Source: Prionace glauca
Lineage: Eukaryota > Chordata > Chondrichthyes > Carcharhiniformes > Carcharhinidae
Length of the DNA stretch: 64,000 nt
Direction of reading: 5' to 3'
NCBI GenBank assembly: GCA_037974335.1
Contig: CM075761.1
Coordinates: 13,009,543-13,073,542 of the forward strand
Shown here: positions 10,931-21,258 of the stretch, one piece after another
Layout: each line of letters opens with the position of its first letter
Numbering within the stretch: the first letter of the stretch is position 1
Notes under the pieces: generated by a model
The model's database searches: none
Seen by the model: the letters and a program-made list of their open reading frames with translations, nothing else
Told to the model about the DNA's origin: nothing
Position numbers and translations under genes: made by a program

Positions 10931-11445
10931 TTGAAATGGCCTAGGCCGAGGAGAGATCTTGTAGGAGTCGATATAGATACTAGGAGTCAATAACAATTAT
11001 GAGAGGCATAGAAACTCTTCCCAAGAGTTGAAATGTGAAGTACTAGTGTAGGACAGGTGAGACGGGGGAAGTTCGAAAGGTATGAGAGGTGCAAACTGTT
11101 TTTACACAGGTAGGTGACAGGAACTCGCTGGCAGGGTCAGTGGCACAGGCAGTTATGATTGGGGCGTATAATGGACATTTAGATAAGATTATGAATATGC
11201 ATCGAAAAGAGGGATATGGACAAAGGGAAGAGAGAAGGGTTCAATTTAATTTGGTATCAAGGACGGCACAGGAATGTGAGTTAAAAGAGCCTCTGCCGTA
11301 TTGATCTATATCGGGGAATTAAGGGGAGAGAGCGGGAAAGTGGAACTGATCCACTTCAGATCAGCCATGATCTTATTGAATGGCGGGGCAGGCTCGAGGG
11401 GCTAGATGGCCCACTCCTGCTCCTATTTCTTATGTTCTTATAAAA
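10930..11445 (+). repeat. LINE 3' remnants
   Basis: 10990-11300 has a decayed ORF2 tail pattern (gcaaactgtttttacacagg, gaactcgctggcagg). 11311-11445 is a short CR1-C end (gatcagccatgatcttattg, ggcggggcaggctcgagggg, TTCTTATG). Confidence 0.6.
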
Positions 11446-11625
11446 AGCAATCTGGAATTAAGGATATACTGACTACGATGAAAACAATCTGAATCGTTGT
11501 AAAAACCTATCTGGTTCACTAATGTCCTTTAAGGAAGGAAATCTACCGTTCCGACCTGGAATGGCACACCTGTAACTCCAGAGCCACAGCAAAGGGATTG
11601 ACACTCAAATGCTTTCCTCAACTGA
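11446..11625 (+). repeat. SINE-2 3' part
   Basis: The tctggaattaaggatatact and ctggttcactaatgtccttt blocks match the copies at 16365 and 39763. The tRNA-like head is missing. Confidence 0.65.
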
Positions 11626-12185
11626 AAAAAAGCTGGAAGTTAGCTAGTCATTACCTTATTTCTGTTCGAAAGATCTTGTTTTGTGCAAGTTTCTTACTGA
11701 GTACAGAAGGAAAAACGTCACTGCAGTTCCAATTATACTTCACTTCCTGTAAAGGAGAATGAACCATTCTGTGGGCGGGCTTGTTTCTATATGAAGCAGG
11801 GCGACCACTGATACAATGACAAACATGTCCTGTTGCAGACCACAAAGGCAGCACGAACTGCTTCCACACCAGCCCTTCAATATCTCTGATCTGCACAGCT
11901 TTGAATTCATATTTTTGGTTACAAGATTGTATAAAACGCAGAGCGCAGCTTGGACCATTCGGTCCATCTCCTTGCTGCTGTTGTTAATGCCCCACGCGTG
12001 GCTCATCCTCTTTCCTCTTCATATCAACATCTCCTTCATTCAGTTCTTCCTCCTGCCTCTCTCCAACTTTCCAACTGCATTCATTTCATCTCAATCATTC
12101 CCTGTGATAGAGTGATCCACATTCTTTCACTTCCTGTTCACTTTCTTTCGTCGGGAAAAAAGATAGAAAAGTCTGAGACCAGGTA
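11626..12185. other. no gene recognised
   Basis: About 560 bp. Open frames of 81-104 codons occur on both strands but overlap each other and show no domain, so I treat them as chance. The text gcttggaccattcggtccat near 11950 suggests a trace of a LINE tail. Confidence 0.4.
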
Positions 12186-12600
12186 TCAAGAGACTCATAG
12201 AACCATAGAAAATTACAGGCCAGAAATAGGCCTTCTTGTCAGTGCCAAACCATTTTTTGCCTAGTCCCACTGGCCTGCACTTGGACCATATCCCTCCACA
12301 CCCTCTCATCCATGAACCCGTCCAAGTTTTTCTTGAATGTTATGAGTGACCCCACATTTACCACTTTATCCGGCAGCTCATTCCACACTCCGACCACTCT
12401 CTGCGTGAAGAAGCCCCCCCTAATATTTCCTTTAAACTTTTCTCCTTTCACCCATGCCTTCTGGGTTTTTTTCTCCCCTAGCCTCAGTGGAAAAAGCCTG
12501 CTTGCGTTCATTCTATCTATACCCATCAAAATCTTATACACCTCTATCAAATCTCCTCTCATTCTTCTACGCTCCAGGGAATAAAGTCCTCACCTATTCA
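12186..12600 (-). repeat. LINE 3' fragment of a further CR1-like family
   Basis: The minus strand encodes MRGDLIEVYKILMGIDRMNA, GGFFTQRVVGVWNELPDKVV and ends near the atagaaccatagaaaattac tail. The terminal part differs from families A-D. Confidence 0.75.
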
Positions 12601-12835
12601 ATCTCTAACTTAAGAACAGCTTCTTCCCTGCTGCCATCAGACTTTTGAATGGGCCGACCTTATGTTGAGCTGATCTTTCTCGACAACCTAGTAATGAATG
12701 TAATATATTCTGCGCCCTCTCTTTTCTTTCTTCTCATGTACTCTATGTACAGTATGCTTCGTCATTATAGTGCGCAAGTAACAATACTATTAACTGTATA
12801 TCAATGCGTGTGACAATTTTAAATCAAATCTCTGC
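12600..12835 (+). repeat. NR-1 non-autonomous retroelement
   Basis: The sequence aacagcttcttccctgctgc, then a ctatgtacagtatgcttcgt-like block, ending ttttaaatcaaatc, matches the elements at 30345, 37000, 38035 and 46620. It has no coding capacity. Its class is uncertain, perhaps a SINE or a LINE 3' derivative. Confidence 0.6.
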
Positions 12836-12879
12836 ACCCTATAAACGGTATGGTTTGTCTGTATAGCGCAAGAAACAAT

Positions 12880-13810
12880 AGCTTTCACTTTTTCCTAGGT
12901 TGGAAACGCACATTACGAGGGGCCACGGGCTTAGGGTGAGAGGGGCGAGGTATAATTCGGTTGTTAGAGGGAGGTTTTTCACACAGAGGGTAGTGGGGGT
13001 ATGGAATGCTCTGCCAAGCAAGGTGGTGGAGGCAGGCACGCTGGAGTTGTTTAAGAGTTGCTTAGACAGGCACATGAGCGGGATGGAGATGGAAGGATAT
13101 AGGACCCTGTTTTAAATAAGGATCAGGAGCCTTGGGACGTCCCTGGGAATCAATTGATTCCTATGGAAGATCCAACATATTTTCTGGCTCACTTGTTTTA
13201 CTTGGGGATTCCCTTGAATGTGTGTATAAGGATGTGGAATGATACTGATGTTTTTCTCTTTTAATCCACAGGTGCTTCGGCCCGTCTTGTTGTCCAACAA
13301 GGGACATACACGCGATGGGTCATATGAGGGCTGCTCTTGGATGTTTCGAGAATAGCCTAGTACTTCACATAGTTAGTGTACGCTTAAACTGGACCAGATG
13401 CTGGGCAACACGACAGATCAGTGACTATCACTGTTTGCTGTGCAGACACATGGATTTGGGCCAGTGTCTGTCGGGAGTTTGCACATTCTCCCCGTGCTTG
13501 CGTGGGTTTTCTCCGGGTGCTCCTGTTTCCTCCCACACCTCAAAGATGTGCTGTTAGGCTGATTGGTTGAACAAATTGTCCCTAAATTAGTCTTCCCTCA
13601 ATGTGGAATGCCATAAGCATAGACAAGGGTCATGGGTGGAGGGTGGACTTATAATGTAAAAATGGCGGCACCGGCTCGTTGGGCCGAAGGGCCTGTTTCC
13701 CCGGGCTGTTTTTGTTCTTTGGAGCGTGGACTCATAATGTAAAAATGGCGGCGCGGGCTCATTAGGCCGAAGGGCCTGTTTCCCCGGGCTGTTTTGTTCT
13801 TTGTTCTTTG
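12880..13810 (+). repeat. CR1-D: ORF2 end joined to long 3' UTR
   Basis: ORF2 codes for E-T-H-I-T-R-G-H-G-L-R-V-R-G-A-R, FFTQRVVGVWNALPSKVVEA and ends MSGMEMEGYR. It continues without a break into a roughly 700-bp 3' UTR that includes ttgttgtccaacaagggaca, the SINE-like core (tgcgtgggttttctccgggt) and a TTCTTTG tail. The last 75 bp of the UTR are tandemly duplicated (13655-13725 and 13730-13805). Confidence 0.85.
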
Positions 13811-13869
13811 TACACTCGCTGTGACAATATTAAATCAAACCCATTCGAATCAAATCAAATCACATTCTC

Positions 13870-14470
13870 CCCAATTTCTTGAATTTCTTATTGCATTTAG
13901 TAGTGACGAGCTTAAACTAGTGATCAATCCATTAGAAATCCTATGTCTGTACTTTCAACAATGTCAGATTTGTAATCATCCCTTTCCTGCCAATCCTCAA
14001 TCCTCACTTGTTTTAGAGAGAACTCCAAGCTATTCAATGCTTAATGATAGTTAAAAGTTCTGCTGTCAGTCTTGTGAGTATTTAGATCAACAGTTCCATT
14101 CGCTCTGTATCCTTGCCAGGTTAGCAGTGCCCTGTTCTCCAAATCTGGCCCACCTGATGCGGGTAGATACGTGTGGTATGTTGCCAAATGTGTTCAGCGC
14201 GTTACTACTCTCGAACCTGTAGTAAACAGGAAAACCGCAGAGCTTTCTGCCTCAATTCTGTTTTGTAACACCAATCGTGCATATGTTAATAAACATGATG
14301 TGGATATGCCGGCGTTGGACTGGGGTAAACACAGTAAAAAGTCTGACAACACCAGGTTTTAGTCCAAACGATTTATTTAATAGTGAGTTCACTATCAACT
14401 AAATCAGTTGGACTTAAACCTGGTGTTGTCAGACTGTTTACTGTATTAATAAACGCAGCATTCACTCTGC
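13870..14470 (+). other. unit 1 upstream flank (shared by three receptor units)
   Basis: The stretch around 14000-14295 aligns by eye with 26990-27098 plus 28283-28450 of unit 2 and with 60790-61095 of unit 3 (cagtcttgtgag.., tatccttgcc, then cagtgccctgttctccaaat). Part of the block resembles minus-strand LINE ORF2 (the reverse of a Y-C-V-Q-F-type segment), so an old LINE copy probably predates the family expansion. The repeat at 14296-14445 interrupts the block in unit 1. Confidence 0.6.
14296..14445. repeat. inserted repeat with imperfect foldback
   Basis: The text tgatgtggatatgccggcgt, then acaacaccaggttttagtcc is followed by its inverse, ggacttaaacctggtgttgt. The same family is seen at 51610-52200. 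It separates the unit 1 leader flank into two parts. Confidence 0.65.
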
Positions 14471-14471
14471 A

Positions 14472-14480
14472 TATTTCACG
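14472..14480 (+). promoter_or_regulatory. unit 1 TATA-like element
   Basis: ATATTTCAC followed by CCTCC lies 79 bp before the leader ATG. The matching elements are at 28460 and 61102. Role inferred from position and conservation only. Confidence 0.4.
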
Positions 14481-14550
14481 CCTCCTTCAGAGAGATTCCG
14501 CAGTGAGATTCGGATTGGTATTCAGAATTCCGCCGACTGGGTCAAGGACA

Positions 14551-14593
14551 ATGAGTTTGCTCGGCGTCTGTGCATTGCTCCGTCTGTTCCAGG
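14551..14593 (+). pseudogene. orphan leader exon of relic receptor unit 1
   Basis: The exon encodes MSLLGVCALLRLFQ and ends with a phase-1 splice donor (CAGG|gtgagat), matching the leaders at 28547 and 61198 in length (43 bp), phase and hydrophobic content. The sequence gtcaaggacaatg at the start codon is shared by all three. No V, C1 or transmembrane exon follows before the shared 3' block at 19640; repeats fill the interval. The unit therefore cannot make a receptor. It may still be transcribed, because its promoter-proximal sequence is retained. Confidence 0.75.
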
Positions 14594-14748
14594 GTGAGAT
14601 ACCCTTGACAAATTCAGATGGAATTCTATTAGGTAAAAAACAGATACTATTTCCACTGAGGGTCAGTGAGCAGAGAGATTGAAGAAAACTGGTGCATGTC
14701 CGAAGACCGGAAGGGAAGCCACTGTCCGAATGGGTTTGAATCAGAGAA

Positions 14749-14996
14749 TCATAGAACTCTACAGTGCAGAAAGAGGCCCTTCAGCCCATCGCGTCTGCAC
14801 CCAACACAATCCTACCCAGGCCCTACCCCCATATCCCTACATATTTTACCCACTAATCCCTCTAACCTAGATACTAAGGGACAATTTCTTAGCACGGTCA
14901 ATCAATCTAACCCGCACATCTTTGGACTGTGGGACGAAACCGGAGCACCCGGAGGAAACCCACGCAGACACGAGGAGAATGTGCAAACTCCACATA
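14749..14996 (-). repeat. SINE-1, head missing
   Basis: Minus-strand tail (tcatagaactctacagtgca) and core up to aatgtgcaaactccacatag. It lies in what would be the leader intron of unit 1, and no counterpart occupies this place in units 2 or 3. Confidence 0.8.
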
Positions 14997-15384
14997 GATT
15001 CAATCGGAAATTTGTAAGCAGATTCAATCGGAAATTTCAAAAGGGTGATTTGCTTAAAAACGTGATGGGGGCAAAAGTGGCAGAGATATGGGGGAAACAC
15101 GGAAAGCGGGGGCGGGGACTAATAATATATATCTGCAAAGGACGAATGGCAAAATGGTCTCCAACTGTGCTGTGCGGGGATATGATTATGTAGCTTCTCA
15201 TTCATGTTTAATTTAAAATAAAATGCACATTAACGAAGGGGAAAATATAGTGTATCAATCAATAAAAAAAAGAAATAAACCGAATTAGAATCATCGAATA
15301 CCTCCAGCAAAGAAATAGGGTATTCGGCCAATCAGCCAATCACAGTCTAAAATACTAAAAGGGCCATATCTACGTAACCTTTTG

Positions 15385-16140
15385 TATGTACTCCACTAAT
15401 CTCCCTGACACTAAGGGGCAAATTAGCACGGCCAGCCCACCTAACCTGCGCATCTTTGGACACCAAGGGGCAAATTAGCATGGCCAATCCACCTAACATG
15501 CACACCTTTGGACACTAAGGGGAAAATTAGCATGGCCAATCCACCCTAACCTACACATCTTTGGACATTAAGGGGCAATTTAGCATGGCCAATCCCCCCT
15601 AACCTGCACATCTTTGGACACTAAGGGTCAATTTAGCATGGCCAATCCACCCGAATCTACATATCTTTGGACACTAAGGGGCAATTTAGCATGGCCAATC
15701 CACCTAACCTGCACACTGTTGGACACTAAGGGGAAAATTAGCATGGCCAGTCCACCGAAACTGCACATCTTCAGACGCTAAAGGCCCATTTAGCATGGCC
15801 ATTCCATCTAAGCTACTCATCTTTGGAAACTAAGGGGCAATGAAGAATGGCCAATTCATCTAACCACACATCTTTGGATGGTAAGGGGCAATTTAGCAGT
15901 CCAATAACTAACCGATACATATTTGGCCTTTAAGGGGTAATTTAGCAAGGTCCATCCACAAAGCCTACACATTCTGGGACAATAGGGGACAATTTGGCAT
16001 GACCAATTCACCTCATCTGCATATCTTTGGAATGTGGAAGGGAGCGGGTGCGCCCAGAGGAAACCAACGCAGATACGGGGAGAACGTTCAAACTCCGCAC
16101 AGGCACTCGCTCAAAGGTCAGAATTGAGCCCAAGGCTAGG
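15385..16140 (-). repeat. SINE-1 with expanded internal minisatellite
   Basis: About a dozen roughly 51-53 bp monomers (actaaggggcaatttagcat, ggccaatccacctaacctgc, acatctttgg) are followed at 16030-16135 by the SINE core in the same minus orientation (gaggaaaccaacgcagatac). The array is thus an internal expansion of a SINE. Monomers differ enough to suggest an old array. Confidence 0.8.
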
Positions 16141-16364
16141 GTTCAATGTCCTTTGTCCTGGGATAAAAATGTGAGTTTACTACATTGACAATATAGGCAC
16201 CTGTGGAAAAGAGGACTTTTTAATTAGAACATTAGACCAAAATATCAACTCTGGATAAAAGGGAAGTGACTAAAGATAACAGAAAAAAAGAGAAAATTAT
16301 AGATGATGGAATTTATTCTATGAAAAAAATTTGCTCTGTCGAAGTTCTTAGTTTAATAAATATG

Positions 16365-16625
16365 CAAATAACGGGAATTAAGAATCTACTGATGACTCTG
16401 AAGTCATTCTCAGTTGGTGGAAAAACCCCATGTGGCTCAATGATGTCCTTTAGCAAAGATTATCTGCCGTTCCTTGTCTGGTCTGGGCTGCATGTGACTC
16501 CAGAGTCACTCCATTGTGGTTGACGCTCAACTGCACTACAAGGGCAATTAAGGATGGGCAATAATAGTTAACCAGCCAGCGACGCCCATGTCCCATGAAT
16601 GAATAATAATAAAAACGTTCCCGTG
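16365..16625 (+). repeat. SINE-2
   Basis: The core ggaattaagaatctactgat, ctttagcaaagattatctgc, gtctggtctgggctgcatgt and the tail atggttaatagtt-like/aaggatgggcaataatag match the copy at 39763. Confidence 0.7.
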
Positions 16626-16689
16626 TGTCCACTCCAGTGTTTCAACCAGATTTACAGGAGAATGGAGTTGGATTCTGCCTTTAGAATTT

Positions 16690-17600
16690 AAGTATGAAAA
16701 TGCTGCAATCATAAGACTGTAAGAACGTAAGATGTAAGAACAGATTTAGGCCACTTGGCCCAAGGAATCTGATCCACCATTCAATCATGGCTGGCATTTA
16801 TCTCATCCCCATTCTCCTGTCTTTTCCCCATAACCCCGTGATCCCTTTAGTAATCAAAAACCTGTCTATCTTTGTCTTAAAGATGTGCGGGTTAGGTTCA
16901 TTGGCTATGCTAAAAATTGCCCCTTAGTATCCTGGGATGTGTAGGTTAGAGGGATTAGCAGGTAAAATGTGTAGGGATATGGGGATAGGGTCTGGGTGGG
17001 ATTGTGTTCGGTGCAGACTCGATGGGCCGAAGGGCCTGTTTCTGCACTGTAGGGTTCTATAGGGTTCTAAAGACACTCAATGACCCGGCCTCCTCTGCGG
17101 CAAAGAGTTCCACAGATTCCCCACTCTCTGGTTGAAGAAATTCCTCCTCATCTCAGTTTTACACGATTGTTCCATTAGCCTGTGATTATACATTCTGATT
17201 CAAGTTTTTCCAACTCGTGGAAACATCCTCTCCACGTCCACTCTTTCCAGGCCTCACGGTATCCTGTAAGTTTCAATCAAATCCGCCTCCCCTCCACCAT
17301 CTTTCTAAACTCCACCGAGTACAGACCCATAATCCCCAACCGTTGCTCATACGAAAAGTTCTTCATAGGGGCTACTCGTGTGAACCTCCTCTGGCACATC
17401 CAAGGCTGGCACACCCTTCCTGAGATACGGGGCCCACAACTGCTCCCAATACTCCAAATGGGGTCTGAGCAGGCCTTATACCGCCTCAGAAGTGCATCCC
17501 TGCTCTTGTATACTAGTCATCAGACACGAATGCTAAGTTTACATTTGCCTTCCTAACTATCGAGTGAACCTGCACATTAACCTGATGATAATCTTGCACA
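16690..17600 (-). repeat. old CR1-like LINE with a SINE-1 tail inserted
   Basis: Flanking LINE parts (tcaatcatggctggcattta; tccacagattccccactctc; gtgaacctcctctggcacat) run in minus orientation. A 5'-truncated plus-strand SINE-1 (16882-17070, gatgtgcgggttaggttcat to agggttctaa) splits them between 'cttaaaga' and 'taaagacactc', an apparent short target duplication. Confidence 0.7.
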
Positions 17601-17617
17601 AAGACCCCCAGGTTCCG

Positions 17618-18545
17618 GCATCGGGTCACAGCCTACGTGGAGTCTGAACGTTCTTCCCGTGTTTGCATGGGTTTCCTCCAGCTGTATCGGTTTCATCCCA
17701 CAGTCCAAAGATGTGGCGGTTAAATGGATTGGCCGTGCTAAATTGCCCCTTAGTGTCCAAAGATGTGTAGGTTAGGGGGATTGGCCATGCTAAATTTCCC
17801 CTTAGTGTCCAAAGATGTGAAGGTTAGGGTGGATTGGCCGTGCTAAATTGTCCCTTAGTGTCCAAAGGTATGTAGGTTAGGGGGATTGGCCATGCTAAAT
17901 TGCCCCTTAGTGTCCAAACATGTGTAGGCTAGGTGGATTGGCCATGCTAAATTGCCCCTTAGTGTCCAAAGATGAGTAGCCTAGGCGGATTGGACGTGCT
18001 AAATTGCCCCTTAGTGTCTAAAGATGTGTAGGTGAGCTGGATTGGCCATGCTAAATTGCCCTTTAGTATCCAAAGATGTACAGGTTAGCGTGGATTGGCC
18101 ATGCTAAATTGCCCTTAGTGTCCAAAGATGTGTAGATTAGGGGATTGGCTATGCTAAATTGCCCCTTAGTGTCCAAAGATGTGTAGGTTAGGGTGGATTG
18201 GCCGTGCTAAATTGTCCCTTAGTGTCCAAAGATGTGTAGGTTAGGGTGGATTGGCCGTGCTAAATTGTCCCTTAGTGTCCAAAGATGTGTAGGTTAGGGT
18301 GGATTGGCCATGCTAAATTGCCCCTTAGTGTCCAAAGATGTGTAGATTAGGGGGATTGGCCATGCTAAATTGTCCCTTAGTGTCCAAAGATGTGTAGATT
18401 AGGGGGATTGGCTATGCTAAATTGCCCCTTAGTGTCCAAGGATGTGTAGGTTAAGTGGATTGACCATGCCAAATTGGACCACAGTGTCCGAAGATGCAGG
18501 ATTGGCCTTGTTAAGTTACTCTTTAGTGCCCAGAAATGTGCAATT
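17618..18545 (+). repeat. SINE-1 with expanded internal minisatellite
   Basis: The SINE core (cttcccgtgtttgcatgggt) leads directly into about 16 tandem monomers of 51-53 bp (gtgtaggttagggtggattg, gccatgctaaattgtccctt, agtgtccaaagat). Degraded monomers continue at 19180-19340 after the CR1-B' insertion at 18556. Orientation is opposite to the array at 15385. Confidence 0.85.
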
Positions 18546-18555
18546 ATGTGGTTTG

Positions 18556-19178
18556 GCCACGTTACGGTGTGTTAGCTTTTATTGGGAGAGGGATTGAATT
18601 TCGGATCCGTGAGCTCATGTTACAACTGTACAAAACTCTGGTGCAGCCGCACTTGGAGTATTGCGTACAGTTCTGGTCGCCGCATTATAAGAAACATGTG
18701 GAGGCATTGGAAAGGGTGCAGAGGAGGTTTACCAGGATGTTGCCTGGTATGGTGGGAAGGTCTTATGAGGAAAGGCTGAGGGACTTGAGGTTATTTTCAT
18801 TGGAGAGAAGAAGGTTATGAGGTGACCTGATTGAGGCATACAAGATGAGCAAAGGATTGGATAGGGTGGACATTGTGAGCCTTTTTCCTCGGATGGTGAT
18901 GGCTAACACAAAGGGACATAGCTTTAAATTAAGGGGTGGTAATTATACGACGGATGTCAGAGGTAAGTTCTTTACTCAGAGGGTAGTAAGGGCGTGGAAT
19001 GCCCTGCCTGCAGCAGTTGTGGACTCGCCAACTTTAAGGGCGTTCAAATGGTCAGTGGATAGGCATACGATGACATTGGAATAATTTAGGTTAGAGGCTC
19101 ATTAGATTGGTTCCACTGGTCGGTGCAACAACGAGGGCCGAAGGGCCTGTACCGCGCTGTAATGTTCTATGTTCTAAA
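18556..19178 (+). repeat. CR1-B' inserted in the minisatellite
   Basis: Reads from [20 protein letters not shown] through YCVQFWSPHYKKHVEALERV to AWNALPAAVVDSPTLRAFKW and the tail (ctggtcggtgcaacaacgag, TTCTATG). A stop lies near 18820 (ttatgagg where relatives read a Leu/Arg codon pair). The element divides the array. Confidence 0.8.
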
Positions 19179-19639
19179 TTTCCCCGTACTGTCCAACGTT
19201 TTGCCAGTTAGGTGGATTAGCCATGCTAAATTCACCCTTAGAATCCAAAGATTTGTGTGTCAGATCAATTCGGCACGCTAAATTGCCCCACAGAGTCCAA
19301 AGATGTGTTGCTTAGATGGATTAGTCATGATTAAGACGCAGGTTAATGGGCATATGGCGGGGAGAGGCCTAGTTCAGATTCTCTTTCATGGGTTCGATGG
19401 ATCTCCTGGTTCAATTGGCCTCAACTATCCCGACACTATTGATTACATTGCACATCACTTTTCATCTACAGACACTTGAGGCTTAGTCGGCCTTCAAGGA
19501 GCATGCAACACCCTAACTGGAGAGGAAAGAGAGCGTGCTCACCATGTGGTTTCTGGATGTCTTATGTTGCAGAAACTTTAGCGCTTGTTGTATGCAAAGT
19601 TTGAACAGATGAACTGCAGACGGATTTGTGATTGAATTT

Positions 19640-20130
19640 CTAGCTGGCCCAGAAAGTGGAAACTGAATTTACTCCTAATGCTAATTATTCTACAATTAAA
19701 TATCACTTCAACTTGAGAATTCCCATGTTTCTAATCTCCGATATCTGCGTCGACAATTCCATGCTGCATTTTATACAGCACGTGAGGCAAAGCAATGCTG
19801 CAATATATTAAAACAGGGTTTGAAAAGCCGTGTGATTCCAGGTCCCCAAGGGGTTCAAACTGAAAGTGTTTCGGGTGGCGCTTTAGCTAATTAAGGAAGC
19901 CATTTTTGGAGTGAAAAGTACATTCGAAGTAGGCTTATGGACCGACAAGACACCTGGCTGGGAATTTCAGCTACATGAGTATGAAATCTACACTGTTGTG
20001 TGCATGCCAAGGCTAAACAGATTATATCCTGGTACTGAACACAGATATATTTAGTCTTGAAAAAAACTATATCCACAATCTATGTTCCTCTCTGACGTCA
20101 CGGCTAAGTTGATTTTATCCACACGAATCA
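19640..20130 (+). other. 3' block shared by units 1 and 2
   Basis: Aligns by eye with 39050-39590 over about 500 bp; for example, gtggaaactgaatttactcc against gtggaaaatgaactttctct, and cgtgtgattcc against cgtgattcc. No frame is open in both copies, so it is not coding. It may be a 3' UTR or simply the downstream edge of the duplicated unit. Confidence 0.55.
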
Positions 20131-20169
20131 TCGAACTATGCCTATAGAAAGAGGCCATTTTGCCCGCCA

Positions 20170-20695
20170 CGTGGATGCCAATTGGATGATTTGGCCTTGG
20201 CGGGAGTGCAAAGGAGGTTCACTGGGCTGATACTGGAGATGAGGGGGTTGGACTATGAAGAGAGACTAAATAGACTGCGTCTGTACTCGTTGGAGTTTAG
20301 AAGGATGAGGGGGGATCTTGTAGAGATAATGAAGGGGATGGATAGGGTAGAGGCAGAAAGATTCTTCCCGCTTAGAAAGGATAGCAGGACTAGAGGGCAC
20401 AGCCTCAAGGTAAGGGGGGGGGGGCAGTTTAGATCAGAGTTGAAGAGGAACTTTTTCATTCAAAGAGTGGTGAATCTCTGGAATTCTCTGCCCATTGAAG
20501 TGGTGGAGGCTACCTCGCTGAATATATTTAAGTCACGGGTAGATAGGTTTCTGATCGAAAAGCGAATTATGGGTTATAGGGAGAAAGCGGGAAAGTGGAA
20601 CTGATAAACTTCAGATCAACCATTATCTTATTGAATGGCGGGGCAAGCTCGAAGGGCTAGATTGCCTACTCCTGCTCCTATTTCTTATGTTTTTA
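20170..20695 (+). repeat. CR1-C 3' part
   Basis: A 140-residue open frame ([60 protein letters not shown]) is followed by the CR1-C tail ending TTCTTATG. Confidence 0.85.
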
Positions 20696-20747
20696 ACACT
20701 GCAGTGAAGTTAGTGTGAAAATTCCCGAGTCGCCACACTCCGGAAAA

Positions 20748-20812
20748 TACAAAGAACAAAGAACAACACAGCACGGGAAACAGGCCCTTCGGCGCAACGA
20801 GTCCGCGCCACC
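20748..20812 (-). repeat. CR1-D terminal fragment
   Basis: CAAAGAA repeats with gggaaacaggcccttcggcg: a 65-bp end-only copy. Confidence 0.65.
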
Positions 20813-21175
20813 AAAATATAGCACGAGTTTCATGTGATGGGTAAATACCAGTCCTGAGCAGATTGTCCATGCTCCATTGTGTAAGTGGATGTTTTTAGCA
20901 CAGACAGGTAGACCGGGTTCAACAATTCAATAATTCACTGCTGTTTCTAGGTTTCTTCAATCTGACAGTTTCCGGTTTGAAACAGAATGTGCTCAGAGTG
21001 ATTTCAGTGCAACACTCGGTATTAGGCTGCTGTCCCCTGGGCTCAAGCGAATGTCACAAACCAGTAGTGTTGTTGAGTTCTGCAACCTTGCCTCTCCTCC
21101 ACAGTTTGAATCAGTCTGAAGTTCCCAGTTAGACATAAGTTATGAGGTGTTTCTCCTTGTGGCTGAGATGTGAAC
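20813..21175. other. no recognisable feature
   Basis: About 360 bp of apparently single-copy sequence between CR1-D and the large CR1-A. Confidence 0.4.
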
Positions 21176-21258
21176 ATAGAACATAGAACATTACAGCACA
21201 AACAGGCCCTTCGGCCCTCGAGTTGCGCCGATCACATCAACCCCACCAATCTATTGAC

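Noticed and set aside
14666-15193. A 175-codon open frame downstream of the unit 1 leader as a replacement exon
   Set aside because: Most of it is an antisense SINE-1, and no V- or C1-like residues are present.
17690-18540. Regularly spaced repeats that could suggest a CRISPR array
   Set aside because: The monomers are contiguous with no unique spacers, derive from a SINE, and the context is a vertebrate genome.
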